A stretch of DNA of 64,000 bases from an uncultured Cryomorphaceae bacterium. Its GTDB lineage: Bacteria > Bacteroidota > Bacteroidia > Flavobacteriales > Schleiferiaceae. The notes beneath the pieces are model-generated. The model worked only from the letters and a program-made list of their open reading frames with translations, did not search any database and was not told the origin of the DNA. The stretch spans positions 1 to 64,000 of the forward strand of contig CAJVWI010000012.1 of NCBI GenBank assembly GCA_913009655.1, read 5' to 3'. Shown one piece after another: positions 31,084-38,771 of this stretch (position 1 is its first letter; each line of letters begins with the position of its first letter). The position numbers were made by a program, and so were the translations under genes.

Positions 31084-32417
31084 GCTATCTGCGTGGCCTG
31101 AATAAGGTTAAACTCAAAACAGTTGTCCGATTGAATTTTTCCAATAACTCCATATTCTACAGAACCTGCTTTTTTCATATTAAAAGGGGCAGAGACACGG
31201 ATATAATTTTCTGTATAGCCTTGCATACGGCCATTTCTATCCGAGTCCTCCCAGAGTACTCTTTTCGTACTATCAATTTGGGAATCAGCAAAAAACTTTG
31301 TCTTTTGGGCACTTAAAAGTCTTAACCGATGGTTTCTGGCTTTTCGCTCAATTTTTGGAATAGGGTGACTTAAGTCTACTGCTTCTGTTCCTGGTCTTTC
31401 AGAATATGTAAAGACATGAAGATAACTAATGGGTAAATCTCTTAAAAATTTATAGGAGTCTAAAAAGTGTTCTTCCGACTCTCCTGGAAAGCCAACAATC
31501 ACATCTACCCCAATACAGGCATCAGGCATTACTTTTTTGATTCTATTGACACGCTCCAAATAAAGTTCTCGTTTGTAACGCCTTTTCATTTTTCCTAATA
31601 TTTCATTATTTCCGCTTTGTAAAGGGATATGTAAATGAGGAACAAATTTTTCACTTGTTGAAATAAAATCAATAATTTCATTTGTCAGTAGATTGGGTTC
31701 TATAGATGATATTCGAATTCGGTCTAGGCCTTCAATTCTATCTAGGGCTAATAGCAGATCTATAAAATGATGGTTATGCTTCTTATTCCCAAATTCTCCT
31801 TTGCCATAATCTCCAATATTGACTCCAGTTAAAACTATTTCTTGAACTCCTTTTTTCACAAGATTTTCTGCCTGAGAAACAATCTGCTCAAGAGATGCTG
31901 ACCTGCTCACACCCCTTGCCATTGGTATGGTGCAGTAAGTACATTTATAGTCACAACCATCCTGAACTTTTAAAAATGCACGAGTACGGTCTCCATGGCT
32001 GTAGGCAGCTTCGTAAGCTTCAACATCACTAATTTCACAACTATGAACCTCTGTTTCGGGAAATTTTTCTAGATCATTGAGAAATCTTCTTAGGTGTAAT
32101 TTTTCAGCCGCTCCAAGTACGATATCAACGCCATCTAAAGCTGCTATTTCGCTTGGTCTAAGTTGGGCATAACATCCGGTGACAACAATAAATGAATTCG
32201 GATTTGCTCTTAAGGATTTTCTTACAATTGACCGACATTCTACATCAGCTTTTTCAGTAACTGAGCATGTATTAATTATAACTAAATCAGCTCCTTGTTT
32301 TAGCTGTATAGTTTGCATTCCTGCATTATTAAGATCTCTAGCAATTGTACTCGTTTCAGCAAAGTTTAGCTTGCAACCGAGAGTGTGGAATGCTACTGTT
32401 TTTCCGTTAAGATGCAT
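31080..32417 (-). CDS. mtaB: tRNA (N6-threonylcarbamoyladenosine 37-C2)-methylthiotransferase MtaB
   Basis: 445-residue radical SAM enzyme that converts t6A37 to ms2t6A37 in ANN-decoding tRNAs. The N-terminal UPF0004 domain holds the auxiliary cluster cysteines C15 (TLGCKLN), C51 and C82. The radical SAM cluster is C155-x3-C159-x2-C162 in CDYKCTYC. A C-terminal TRAM-like region follows. The GCKLNFAE start is typical of MtaB. Its substrate modification t6A needs the Sua5-type enzyme encoded at 51852-52853. It leads a minus-strand operon of five genes. A TAAATTTG box ends only four bases before the ATG. Confidence 0.94.
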   Translation of the reverse strand: MHLNGKTVAFHTLGCKLNFAETSTIARDLNNAGMQTIQLKQGADLVIINTCSVTEKADVECRSIVRKSLRANPNSFIVVTGCYAQLRPSEIAALDGVDIVLGAAEKLHLRRFLNDLEKFPETEVHSCEISDVEAYEAAYSHGDRTRAFLKVQDGCDYKCTYCTIPMARGVSRSASLEQIVSQAENLVKKGVQEIVLTGVNIGDYGKGEFGNKKHNHHFIDLLLALDRIEGLDRIRISSIEPNLLTNEIIDFISTSEKFVPHLHIPLQSGNNEILGKMKRRYKRELYLERVNRIKKVMPDACIGVDVIVGFPGESEEHFLDSYKFLRDLPISYLHVFTYSERPGTEAVDLSHPIPKIERKARNHRLRLLSAQKTKFFADSQIDSTKRVLWEDSDRNGRMQGYTENYIRVSAPFNMKKAGSVEYGVIGKIQSDNCFEFNLIQATQIA

Positions 32418-32421
32418 TGGG

Positions 32422-32429
32422 CAAATTTA
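32422..32429 (-). promoter_or_regulatory. -7 box (TAAATTTG) four bases before mtaB
   Basis: Exact TAnnTTTG match on the minus strand. The sequence reads TAAATTTG-CCCA-ATG. If it is the promoter, transcription begins at or within a base or two of the start codon, so the mRNA would be leaderless. The same hexamer-plus-spacing pattern precedes nqrM at 61365-61372. Confidence 0.55.
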
Positions 32430-32444
32430 GGACTTTTGATCGGC

Positions 32445-32452
32445 TATCTTTG
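32445..32452 (+). promoter_or_regulatory. -7 box (TATCTTTG) five bases before the peptide-binding lipoprotein gene
   Basis: Exact TAnnTTTG match on the plus strand, reading TATCTTTG-ATACT-ATG. It predicts a leaderless or nearly leaderless transcript for the gene at 32458. It lies 15 bases from the divergent mtaB box, so both promoters share the 40-base intergenic gap. Confidence 0.55.
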
Positions 32453-32457
32453 ATACT

Positions 32458-34080
32458 ATGTTTAAAGAGATTTTTTTTTCTTTAGTTATTTCAATTATGA
32501 TTTTTGTTTCATGTGGTAATCCAGGAAATAAAAGAATTGGGGATGTTTTTCGCTATAACGAGGCAGGGGGTATTTCATCTCTGGACCCAGCATTTTCAAG
32601 AGACCAGGCTAGCAATTGGATAACTAAGCAAATATTCAGCACTTTAGTGGATACAGATTCGTCACTTCAAATATTGCCAAACCTTGCTCTTTCATGGGAA
32701 GTTGATGAGAGTGCTTTAGTTTATGATTTCTTTTTAAGATCAGATGTTGTTTTTCATGATTCTCCGTGCTTCAATGAAAAAAGATATTTAACAGCAAATG
32801 ATATTGTTTATTCATTTAAACGATTAATGAATCCAATGACAGGTTCACCTGGATCTTGGGTTCTTGAGAATGTAATAAATATAGAATCTAATGGACTTTC
32901 ACATGTAACAGTGACATTAAATAGAGCTGACCCATCTTTTCTTTCAAAGATTAGCATGCCCTACTGTGGGATTGTTCCGTTTGAAGCTATTGAATATTAT
33001 GGAAAAGAATTTTCTTCAAATCCAGTTGGTACTGGACCATTTTATTTCAAAAATTGGAGACGAAGTGATAAGCTTGTTTTACGGCGTAATAATTTCTTTT
33101 ATCAATCTGATGATTTGGGTATTTCACTTCCTTATTTAGAAGCAGTGTCAATTAGATTCATTCCGGATAGGCAAGCAGCATTTTTAGAGTTTGTAAAAGG
33201 CAATTTAGATTTTTTAACAGGAATAGATGCTTCTTATAAAGATCAACTATTCACAAAAAATGGTCAACTTAAAGAGCGTTGGCTTAAAGAATACAATCTC
33301 TATCGAGCACCGTTTTTGAACACTGAATTTATTGGAATCCGAAGTACAAACCCAAGCCCTTCTTACTTGGCTGATTCAAGAGTTAGGAGAGCATTGAACT
33401 TGTCTATTGATAGAATTAGTATGATTCGTTATTTAAAAAACGGAATAGGTAAAGCAGCATATGGGGGAGTTATTCCTATTGGTTTAATGGGGCATAGAAA
33501 AGAGTCTGATTGGCTAAAGCCTTTTCAGTATGATATGGATACAGCTATTAGTTTATTAACTCAGGCAGGTTTATCTACTGGATTAAATGACTCTATATTG
33601 GATCCTATTGTTTTATCAACAACCTCAGGGTATAGAGATTTATGTGAATATTTGCAAAATGCATGGGGCAATATTGGAATTCCAGTTCAGATAAATATAA
33701 TGCCGGCAGCCTCATTTAGGGATGATAAATCAAGTGGAAGTCTACCGGTTTATAGGGCAAGTTGGATTGCGGATTATCCTGATGCCGAGAACTATTTAAT
33801 GCTTTATGAAAGTAAAAGATCAGCACCTAATGGACCGAACTCATCTCAGTTTAAAAATAAAGGTTTTGACTCTCTTCTTGTTTTAGGTAAATTTGCGACA
33901 ACAGATTCGATGCGGGTTAATTCATTCCAGTTAGCAGATAAGCAGCTTCATGATGAGTCGAGACTAATACCATTGATTTATGACGAAAGTATACGGGTTC
34001 TTAAGAAAGAATGGAGGGGATTGCCTACTCATCCTATGAACTGGCTCGATTTGCGGCGCACCAGAAAGTTATTCAATTAA
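32458..34080 (+). CDS. Peptide/nickel-type ABC transporter substrate-binding lipoprotein (SBP family 5)
   Basis: 540 residues. A lipoprotein signal ends at C19 (MIFVSC). The solute-binding family 5 fold is recognisable: LDPAFSRDQASNWITKQIF, NLALSWEVDESALVYDFFLR, the ANDIVYSFKRLMNP block, NPVGTGPFYF and RVRRALNLSIDRISMI. Such proteins bind oligopeptides or similar ligands and pass them to DppBCDF/OppBCDF permeases. No permease or ATPase gene is adjacent, so partners must be elsewhere or the protein acts alone. It stands as a single-gene unit between a divergent and a convergent neighbour (4 bases from the EEP gene). Confidence 0.9.
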   Translation: MFKEIFFSLVISIMIFVSCGNPGNKRIGDVFRYNEAGGISSLDPAFSRDQASNWITKQIFSTLVDTDSSLQILPNLALSWEVDESALVYDFFLRSDVVFHDSPCFNEKRYLTANDIVYSFKRLMNPMTGSPGSWVLENVINIESNGLSHVTVTLNRADPSFLSKISMPYCGIVPFEAIEYYGKEFSSNPVGTGPFYFKNWRRSDKLVLRRNNFFYQSDDLGISLPYLEAVSIRFIPDRQAAFLEFVKGNLDFLTGIDASYKDQLFTKNGQLKERWLKEYNLYRAPFLNTEFIGIRSTNPSPSYLADSRVRRALNLSIDRISMIRYLKNGIGKAAYGGVIPIGLMGHRKESDWLKPFQYDMDTAISLLTQAGLSTGLNDSILDPIVLSTTSGYRDLCEYLQNAWGNIGIPVQINIMPAASFRDDKSSGSLPVYRASWIADYPDAENYLMLYESKRSAPNGPNSSQFKNKGFDSLLVLGKFATTDSMRVNSFQLADKQLHDESRLIPLIYDESIRVLKKEWRGLPTHPMNWLDLRRTRKLFN

Positions 34081-34084
34081 TTGC

Positions 34085-35152
34085 TTATTTAAAAGGGCTA
34101 ATCTCAATCATGATAGGGTTGTGGTCACTCCATGTCTGATCTAATATTTCTGCTGATTGAACATCAATTTCGTTAGGGCATATGATCCAGTCAATTCTGA
34201 GTGGAAATCTCCAAAGGTTTGTATATGTTGATCCCAGTCCCTTGCCGGCTACTGAAAATGCATCTTTCATATTTTGAGTCATTTTGAAATAAGCATTAGA
34301 TGTTGGAACTTCATTAAAATCTCCAGAAATAAAAACTGGATGTTTAGAATGTTTTTCCCATTCTATTATTTGATCAAGTTGCTGACTTCTTTTTTTTGCA
34401 GTTTTTGTAAGGCTTGTGAAGCTTTTATAAATAGATTTTAAAACATCTAATTTTTTATTTGTGCTTAAAGCCTCTTTTTTGTCAAAAGTTGTTGTGACTA
34501 AATGAATATTTGTTATTCTTAAGGTATCAATATTACCGTCTGGGTCACTGATTTCCACATCTGCCCATATAAAACCTTTATGACCAGGATATCCAGATGA
34601 ATAAGTTTCAAAATCCCATTGTAAAATCGGATACTTTGAATAAATACATAGCATTTGGTATTTTCCCGTTATATGATGTGGAAAACTATTTCTTAGAATT
34701 TTTGAAGCTTTTGTATCATTATTTTCTTGAATGCATAATATGTCAGGGTTATTACTTAAAATCCAATTACCCATTTTAGTTTCTGTAAGCTCAATGTCAC
34801 TCCAATTAATATTTTTCCAGTGATGAACATTCCAACTGGCTATTTTAAACACTTTATTTTCCTTTTTTTCGGTATTATTATAACTCATTATTCCTTTAGC
34901 CTGGGGGTATATTAAAGCTATCAGGATAATGCCAAATATGGACGCAGACCTCAGTCTTAAAACTGAAATAAGAGTCCATAATAAATGCCAAATAAAAAAA
35001 ACAGGAAATGCTAGCGCAAATGGCGATATGAATGGAATGGGATTTGGCGAAAAATAAAATCCTAAAGTAGATAATACAGTAAACGGAAGAATAATCCAAT
35101 GTGGTAGAAGCCAAATATTCCACAGCATATTTTTCAAGGATTTACTTCTCAC
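34085..35152 (-). CDS. Membrane-anchored endonuclease/exonuclease/phosphatase-family protein
   Basis: 355 residues. Two or three N-terminal hydrophobic spans (about residues 15-90) are followed by an EEP catalytic domain (about 100-355) with the family motifs ASWNVHHW, ILCIQEN, SGDFNEVP and WSDHNPI. EEP enzymes are metal-dependent phosphodiesterases acting on nucleic acids, lipids or sugar phosphates; the membrane anchor argues against a purely cytoplasmic nuclease. The start used is GTG, which overlaps the rhomboid stop by 11 bases; an ATG at 35128 would give 347 residues. Last gene of the mutL-rhomboid-rhomboid block. Confidence 0.85.
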   Translation of the reverse strand: MRSKSLKNMLWNIWLLPHWIILPFTVLSTLGFYFSPNPIPFISPFALAFPVFFIWHLLWTLISVLRLRSASIFGIILIALIYPQAKGIMSYNNTEKKENKVFKIASWNVHHWKNINWSDIELTETKMGNWILSNNPDILCIQENNDTKASKILRNSFPHHITGKYQMLCIYSKYPILQWDFETYSSGYPGHKGFIWADVEISDPDGNIDTLRITNIHLVTTTFDKKEALSTNKKLDVLKSIYKSFTSLTKTAKKRSQQLDQIIEWEKHSKHPVFISGDFNEVPTSNAYFKMTQNMKDAFSVAGKGLGSTYTNLWRFPLRIDWIICPNEIDVQSAEILDQTWSDHNPIMIEISPFK

Positions 35153-35942
35153 TATACTTTTTTAAGAATATTTTTTCTTTTGCATTGAGTTTTTCATATC
35201 CTACTTTGCCTATCTTATCAAGAATCATATTAAGGTGCTTGGCCCGATCATTCATATTTTCCGGGGCGTTGCGATCAATATAAATTTTTGATTTTGTTTT
35301 AAAAATTGATATAACACTAAAATTTAAATTATATAAAAAATCTGGTCTTTTTGCTAGCAATAATCCTAAAATCCCTCCACCAATATGAGCCCATTCTCCT
35401 CCAGAATTGGAGCCATTAAGTCCTGCTATTGATAAAAGAAGTAAGCTTGAAGAAATTATCCATAGTGGTATTCGAAAGAAGCCAAATATATATACTGGCA
35501 TGTTTGGTGAATATCGTGTTGCAGCAAATAGAAGGGCAAATACTCCAGCGGATGCGCCAACTACAATGCCAGAATAACCAATCAGCATTGTTCCCGTCAT
35601 AAAATGTATACCACCGGATATTATCCCAAATATGAAAAGATGAATCACTTGATTAGGTCGCCAAAATGTTTGAAGTATTTGAGCAGAAAAATAAAGAGTC
35701 AAAATGTTAAAAATGAAATGAAAAAACCCATTATGAATAAGTCCGTAAGTAAATAGACTATGGATTTTCCAACTTAGTTCATTCTTTAAGCCAAATAGGT
35801 TAAGAATTCCTTGTTCAAATGGTATGTTTAAAGACCAACCCAGAACTTCTAGAAGGCTTTGGATGGTATAGCAAAGAGTTAGTATTCCAATCCATTTATT
35901 TATAATAGATTCTTTTAGCCAACCTCGTAATTGCTCTATCAT
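35142..35942 (-). CDS. Rhomboid-family intramembrane serine protease (distal copy)
   Basis: 266 residues from ATG 35942, two bases past the stop of the first rhomboid; an ATG at 35972 is in frame but would overlap it by 28 bases. It has six or so hydrophobic spans. The catalytic serine is S131 in VVGASAGVFA and the histidine H186 in EWAHIGGG. The C-terminal cytosolic tail (about 205-266) contains ILDKIGKVGYEKLNAKEKIF, a short helical motif often attached to this rhomboid in Bacteroidota. Substrates are unknown. Confidence 0.9.
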   Translation of the reverse strand: MIEQLRGWLKESIINKWIGILTLCYTIQSLLEVLGWSLNIPFEQGILNLFGLKNELSWKIHSLFTYGLIHNGFFHFIFNILTLYFSAQILQTFWRPNQVIHLFIFGIISGGIHFMTGTMLIGYSGIVVGASAGVFALLFAATRYSPNMPVYIFGFFRIPLWIISSSLLLLSIAGLNGSNSGGEWAHIGGGILGLLLAKRPDFLYNLNFSVISIFKTKSKIYIDRNAPENMNDRAKHLNMILDKIGKVGYEKLNAKEKIFLKKYSEK

Positions 35943-35944
35943 TT

Positions 35945-36631
35945 TTAAAAATGTCTTTGTTTTCCTTTCCAATATTTGATTAGTACGAATCCGAAAATCA
36001 TACCTCCAATATGAGCAAAATGAGCAATATTGCTATCGCTCCTTGCGATACCACTAAACAATTCAAATAAGCCATAAAATGCTACGAAATATTTAGCTTT
36101 TATCGGCATCAAAAAATATAAATATATCCTTTGGTTTGGGTAAGTCATCCCATAGCCTAAGAGCAACCCAAAAACAGCACCTGAAGCCCCGACGGTAGGC
36201 GTCCAAAGCAATCTTTGAGCGTTTAGTGCAAAGCTATCAATACCTGAAATATTGTAAGAATTTATGTAACTATAATATTCGAAAATATTTACACTAAGAT
36301 GTATGGCAGCCGCACCAAATCCAGTTATGAAATAAAATATCAGAAAGCGTCTTGATCCCCAAAGGTTTTCCAGCGGAGTTCCAAACATCCAAAGTGCGAA
36401 CATATTACCTAGAATATGATTAAAACCAGAAATATCATGAAAGAATAAATGTGTAACTAGTTGATAAGGTTGAAATAAATCTGATTGGGGAATATATAAG
36501 CCTAATAATGCTAACAAATTAATGCCCATTCTTTGAAATATAATAGCAGCAAAAAATGCTAGTCCATTAATTATAAGAAGATTCTTAATTATCGGCGGTA
36601 AGAAGGAAAATGATTGAGGTCTAAAGTTCAT
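35945..36631 (-). CDS. Rhomboid-family intramembrane serine protease (proximal copy)
   Basis: 228 residues, almost all membrane-embedded. Catalytic serine S150 lies in VGASGAVFG (the GxSG motif) and histidine H207 in FAHIGGMIFG; HNHILGN-type residues near 71-76 (NHILGNMFALW) give the conserved helix-2 asparagine and histidine. It cleaves transmembrane substrates inside the bilayer. It begins one base after the mutL stop and is followed at once by a second rhomboid gene. The mutL-rhomboid-rhomboid-EEP order is one I recall from flavobacterial genomes. Confidence 0.92.
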   Translation of the reverse strand: MNFRPQSFSFLPPIIKNLLIINGLAFFAAIIFQRMGINLLALLGLYIPQSDLFQPYQLVTHLFFHDISGFNHILGNMFALWMFGTPLENLWGSRRFLIFYFITGFGAAAIHLSVNIFEYYSYINSYNISGIDSFALNAQRLLWTPTVGASGAVFGLLLGYGMTYPNQRIYLYFLMPIKAKYFVAFYGLFELFSGIARSDSNIAHFAHIGGMIFGFVLIKYWKGKQRHF

Positions 36632-36632
36632 A

Positions 36633-38387
36633 TTAATTAAATTGTGCTGATAATGTTTTTGAGTCTAAAATTCGAGTGACAGGTTTATTATAAGGATCTG
36701 TCCATGGGTTTTTACATTGAAAAAGAGTATCAACAATATCAGTGATATTAGAATCGATCATAGCTGAATATTTATTCTTAGAGTTTGAAAGCCAAGAGAG
36801 CGCTAAATCTTTGTAAATGTCATCATTAGGGTCTTGTTGAATAATTGTTTCTAGCCAGCTGATAGATTCAGATTGATTTAAAAATAATGGTCCTGCGGTG
36901 AATACAAACTGACTTTCTTGTTTATTCCAGTGAAAGCCCATTTTTTTTAATTGCATATCCCATATCTCAATATTGCTATTATGATTAAAGTCAATTTTTT
37001 CAGAGAATACCCAGGATTGTCCACTTAATTGACTATCACCAGTTAAAGCGGAAAATAGTTGATCAAATAAAATACGTTTTTTAGCTCTTTTTATATTTAT
37101 GATGACTAGGCTGCTTTTTAGACTGGTCACGATATAGTTAGGAGGTAAAAAGAAGGAGGATTTACTTGAATTAGAATTAGACTCACTTTCGTCCCATGAG
37201 CTAGAAAACTCGATAGGTTTTTGTTCAGATTTATCATTTGACTGAAAAAAAATTTCTGTTGAGGTTTTAGCTTTTTGAGTTTCAAAGTTGAAAGGATTAA
37301 AGTCTGAATTAACCTTTATTTTGGGAGTTGAAAGTGCTTTGCTACTCTGAAGTGATATATGTTGATCAAGATTATTTTCGAAATCTATAGGGGGAGAAAT
37401 TTGATGAATCCCAAGAGAGCGTTTAACTGCCGAGCAAAGAATCTTGTATATGGTTCGCTCATCTTCAAATTGAACTTCAGTTTTTGCAGGGTGAACATTA
37501 ACATCAACTCTATCCTCTGGTACTCTCAATTTTAACACATATAGTGGATGCATATTTGGGGCAACTAAACCTTCAAAAGCTTCAATAATTGATTTGTGGA
37601 GATAGTTGCTTTTTATTGGGCGATTGTTAACATATAAGTATTGATTTCCTTTTGATTTTTTGGCATTGTTTGGTCTCAAAACAAAACCGTCTATAGACAC
37701 CACCTCAGTTGACTCTTCAACTGGAACGAGGTTTTCGTTTATTCTTTTTCCCAGGACATGTGAAATTCTTTGTCTTAAGTTTTCGGGTTCAAATTGGGCT
37801 TCTTCTTTATTATTGTGCTTGAGAATAAATTTAATTTTGGGATTAGCAATTGCAATCCTTGTGAATGCTTCACTAATGTATTTAAATTCTATGGGTTCAG
37901 ATTTTAAGAATTGCCTTCGAGCTGGAACATTATAAAATAAATTTTTCACGGTGATTGTAGTGCCAACGGTACCAACACTATTTGTGATTTCTCCCTCTTT
38001 ATTTTCATCTAAAGTGATTTGATACGTCTCTTCAGAATAGTTAGTTCTACTTTTTAAATTAACCTGGGAAATTGCACAAATAGAGGCCAGAGCTTCTCCT
38101 CTGAACCCCATTGTAATTAAAGTAAATAGATCATCTGCATTATTTAATTTGGAAGTGGCGTGCCGAATGAAAGCTAGTTTTAGTTGATCTTTTTCAATTC
38201 CATGACCATTGTCTATAATTTGAATACTCGTCTTTCCTGCATTTACTATGTTCACTTTTATCTCTGAAGCTCCAGAGTCTATAGCGTTTTCCATTAACTC
38301 TTTGACAACAGACGCGGGCCTCTGTACTACTTCTCCTGCAGCAATTTGGTTGGCTACATTTTCGGGGAGTATTAAGATTTTTTTCAT
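36633..38387 (-). CDS. mutL: DNA mismatch repair protein MutL
   Basis: 584 residues from ATG 38387; 33 further in-frame bases upstream encode a segment without MutL similarity. The N-terminal GHKL ATPase is complete: LPENVANQIAAGEVV, E30-N34 in KELMENAIDSG, DNGHGIE, and TMGFRGEALASI. The transducer domain contains VNVHPAKTEVQF. A low-complexity linker (about 330-400) joins the C-terminal dimerisation domain. There the usual (D/N)QHAxxERxxYE stretch reads INIKRAKKRILFD, so the endonuclease motif is absent. Operon head is the small membrane protein gene 51 bases upstream. Confidence 0.94.
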   Translation of the reverse strand: MKKILILPENVANQIAAGEVVQRPASVVKELMENAIDSGASEIKVNIVNAGKTSIQIIDNGHGIEKDQLKLAFIRHATSKLNNADDLFTLITMGFRGEALASICAISQVNLKSRTNYSEETYQITLDENKEGEITNSVGTVGTTITVKNLFYNVPARRQFLKSEPIEFKYISEAFTRIAIANPKIKFILKHNNKEEAQFEPENLRQRISHVLGKRINENLVPVEESTEVVSIDGFVLRPNNAKKSKGNQYLYVNNRPIKSNYLHKSIIEAFEGLVAPNMHPLYVLKLRVPEDRVDVNVHPAKTEVQFEDERTIYKILCSAVKRSLGIHQISPPIDFENNLDQHISLQSSKALSTPKIKVNSDFNPFNFETQKAKTSTEIFFQSNDKSEQKPIEFSSSWDESESNSNSSKSSFFLPPNYIVTSLKSSLVIINIKRAKKRILFDQLFSALTGDSQLSGQSWVFSEKIDFNHNSNIEIWDMQLKKMGFHWNKQESQFVFTAGPLFLNQSESISWLETIIQQDPNDDIYKDLALSWLSNSKNKYSAMIDSNITDIVDTLFQCKNPWTDPYNKPVTRILDSKTLSAQFN

Positions 38388-38438
38388 GAATTTAGTTGTG
38401 AAGTATTTCAAATGTTGCATTCATCATTGTAGAATACT

Positions 38439-38729
38439 CTAGCTATAACCAACAGCATATTTAACAATGATGGCTGGTAGTAGTTTAAATACTAACCACA
38501 AGATAATTATTGCAGCTAGGATAATTAATAATCTCTTATTTTTTTCATACTTCACATTTTTTCTTTTTTCACTCCAGGCCTGTCGAATTTTATTGCGCCT
38601 TTGATCATTATTCCCAACGTTTTTATTTTCTATTTTTTGTAAGCGCAATTTTCTTTCATCATAATAACGATGTTGCAATTGAAACCCCCTTGGTTTGCGT
38701 TGTTTAGAAAAAGAGAAAAATAGTCCCAT
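38439..38729 (-). CDS. Small basic protein with a C-terminal membrane segment
   Basis: 96 residues. The first 65 are strongly basic with a RYYDE motif (about residues 21-25) and KIRQAWSEKR (48-57); residues about 67-90 form one hydrophobic span. Similar small proteins lie next to mutL in flavobacteria and are sometimes labelled 'riboflavin synthase subunit beta', a label I consider unreliable. The function is unknown. It has its own TACCTTTG box seven bases upstream and is probably the first gene of the mutL operon. Confidence 0.75.
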   Translation of the reverse strand: MGLFFSFSKQRKPRGFQLQHRYYDERKLRLQKIENKNVGNNDQRRNKIRQAWSEKRKNVKYEKNKRLLIILAAIIILWLVFKLLPAIIVKYAVGYS

Positions 38730-38736
38730 TAAAGAT

Positions 38737-38744
38737 CAAAGGTA
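38737..38744 (-). promoter_or_regulatory. -7 box (TACCTTTG) seven bases before the mutL-operon head gene
   Basis: Exact TAnnTTTG match on the minus strand, reading TACCTTTG-ATCTTTA-ATG. The predicted leader is only about 2-4 bases. No clear -33 TTG at the standard distance. Confidence 0.55.
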
Positions 38745-38771
38745 AAGCCTTTTTTGGGGTACATTTCCAGT

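Noticed and set aside
38760-38767. TACATTTC as a promoter box for the GH3 fusion gene
   Set aside because: One mismatch to TAnnTTTG at the conserved G, and no better element to support it.
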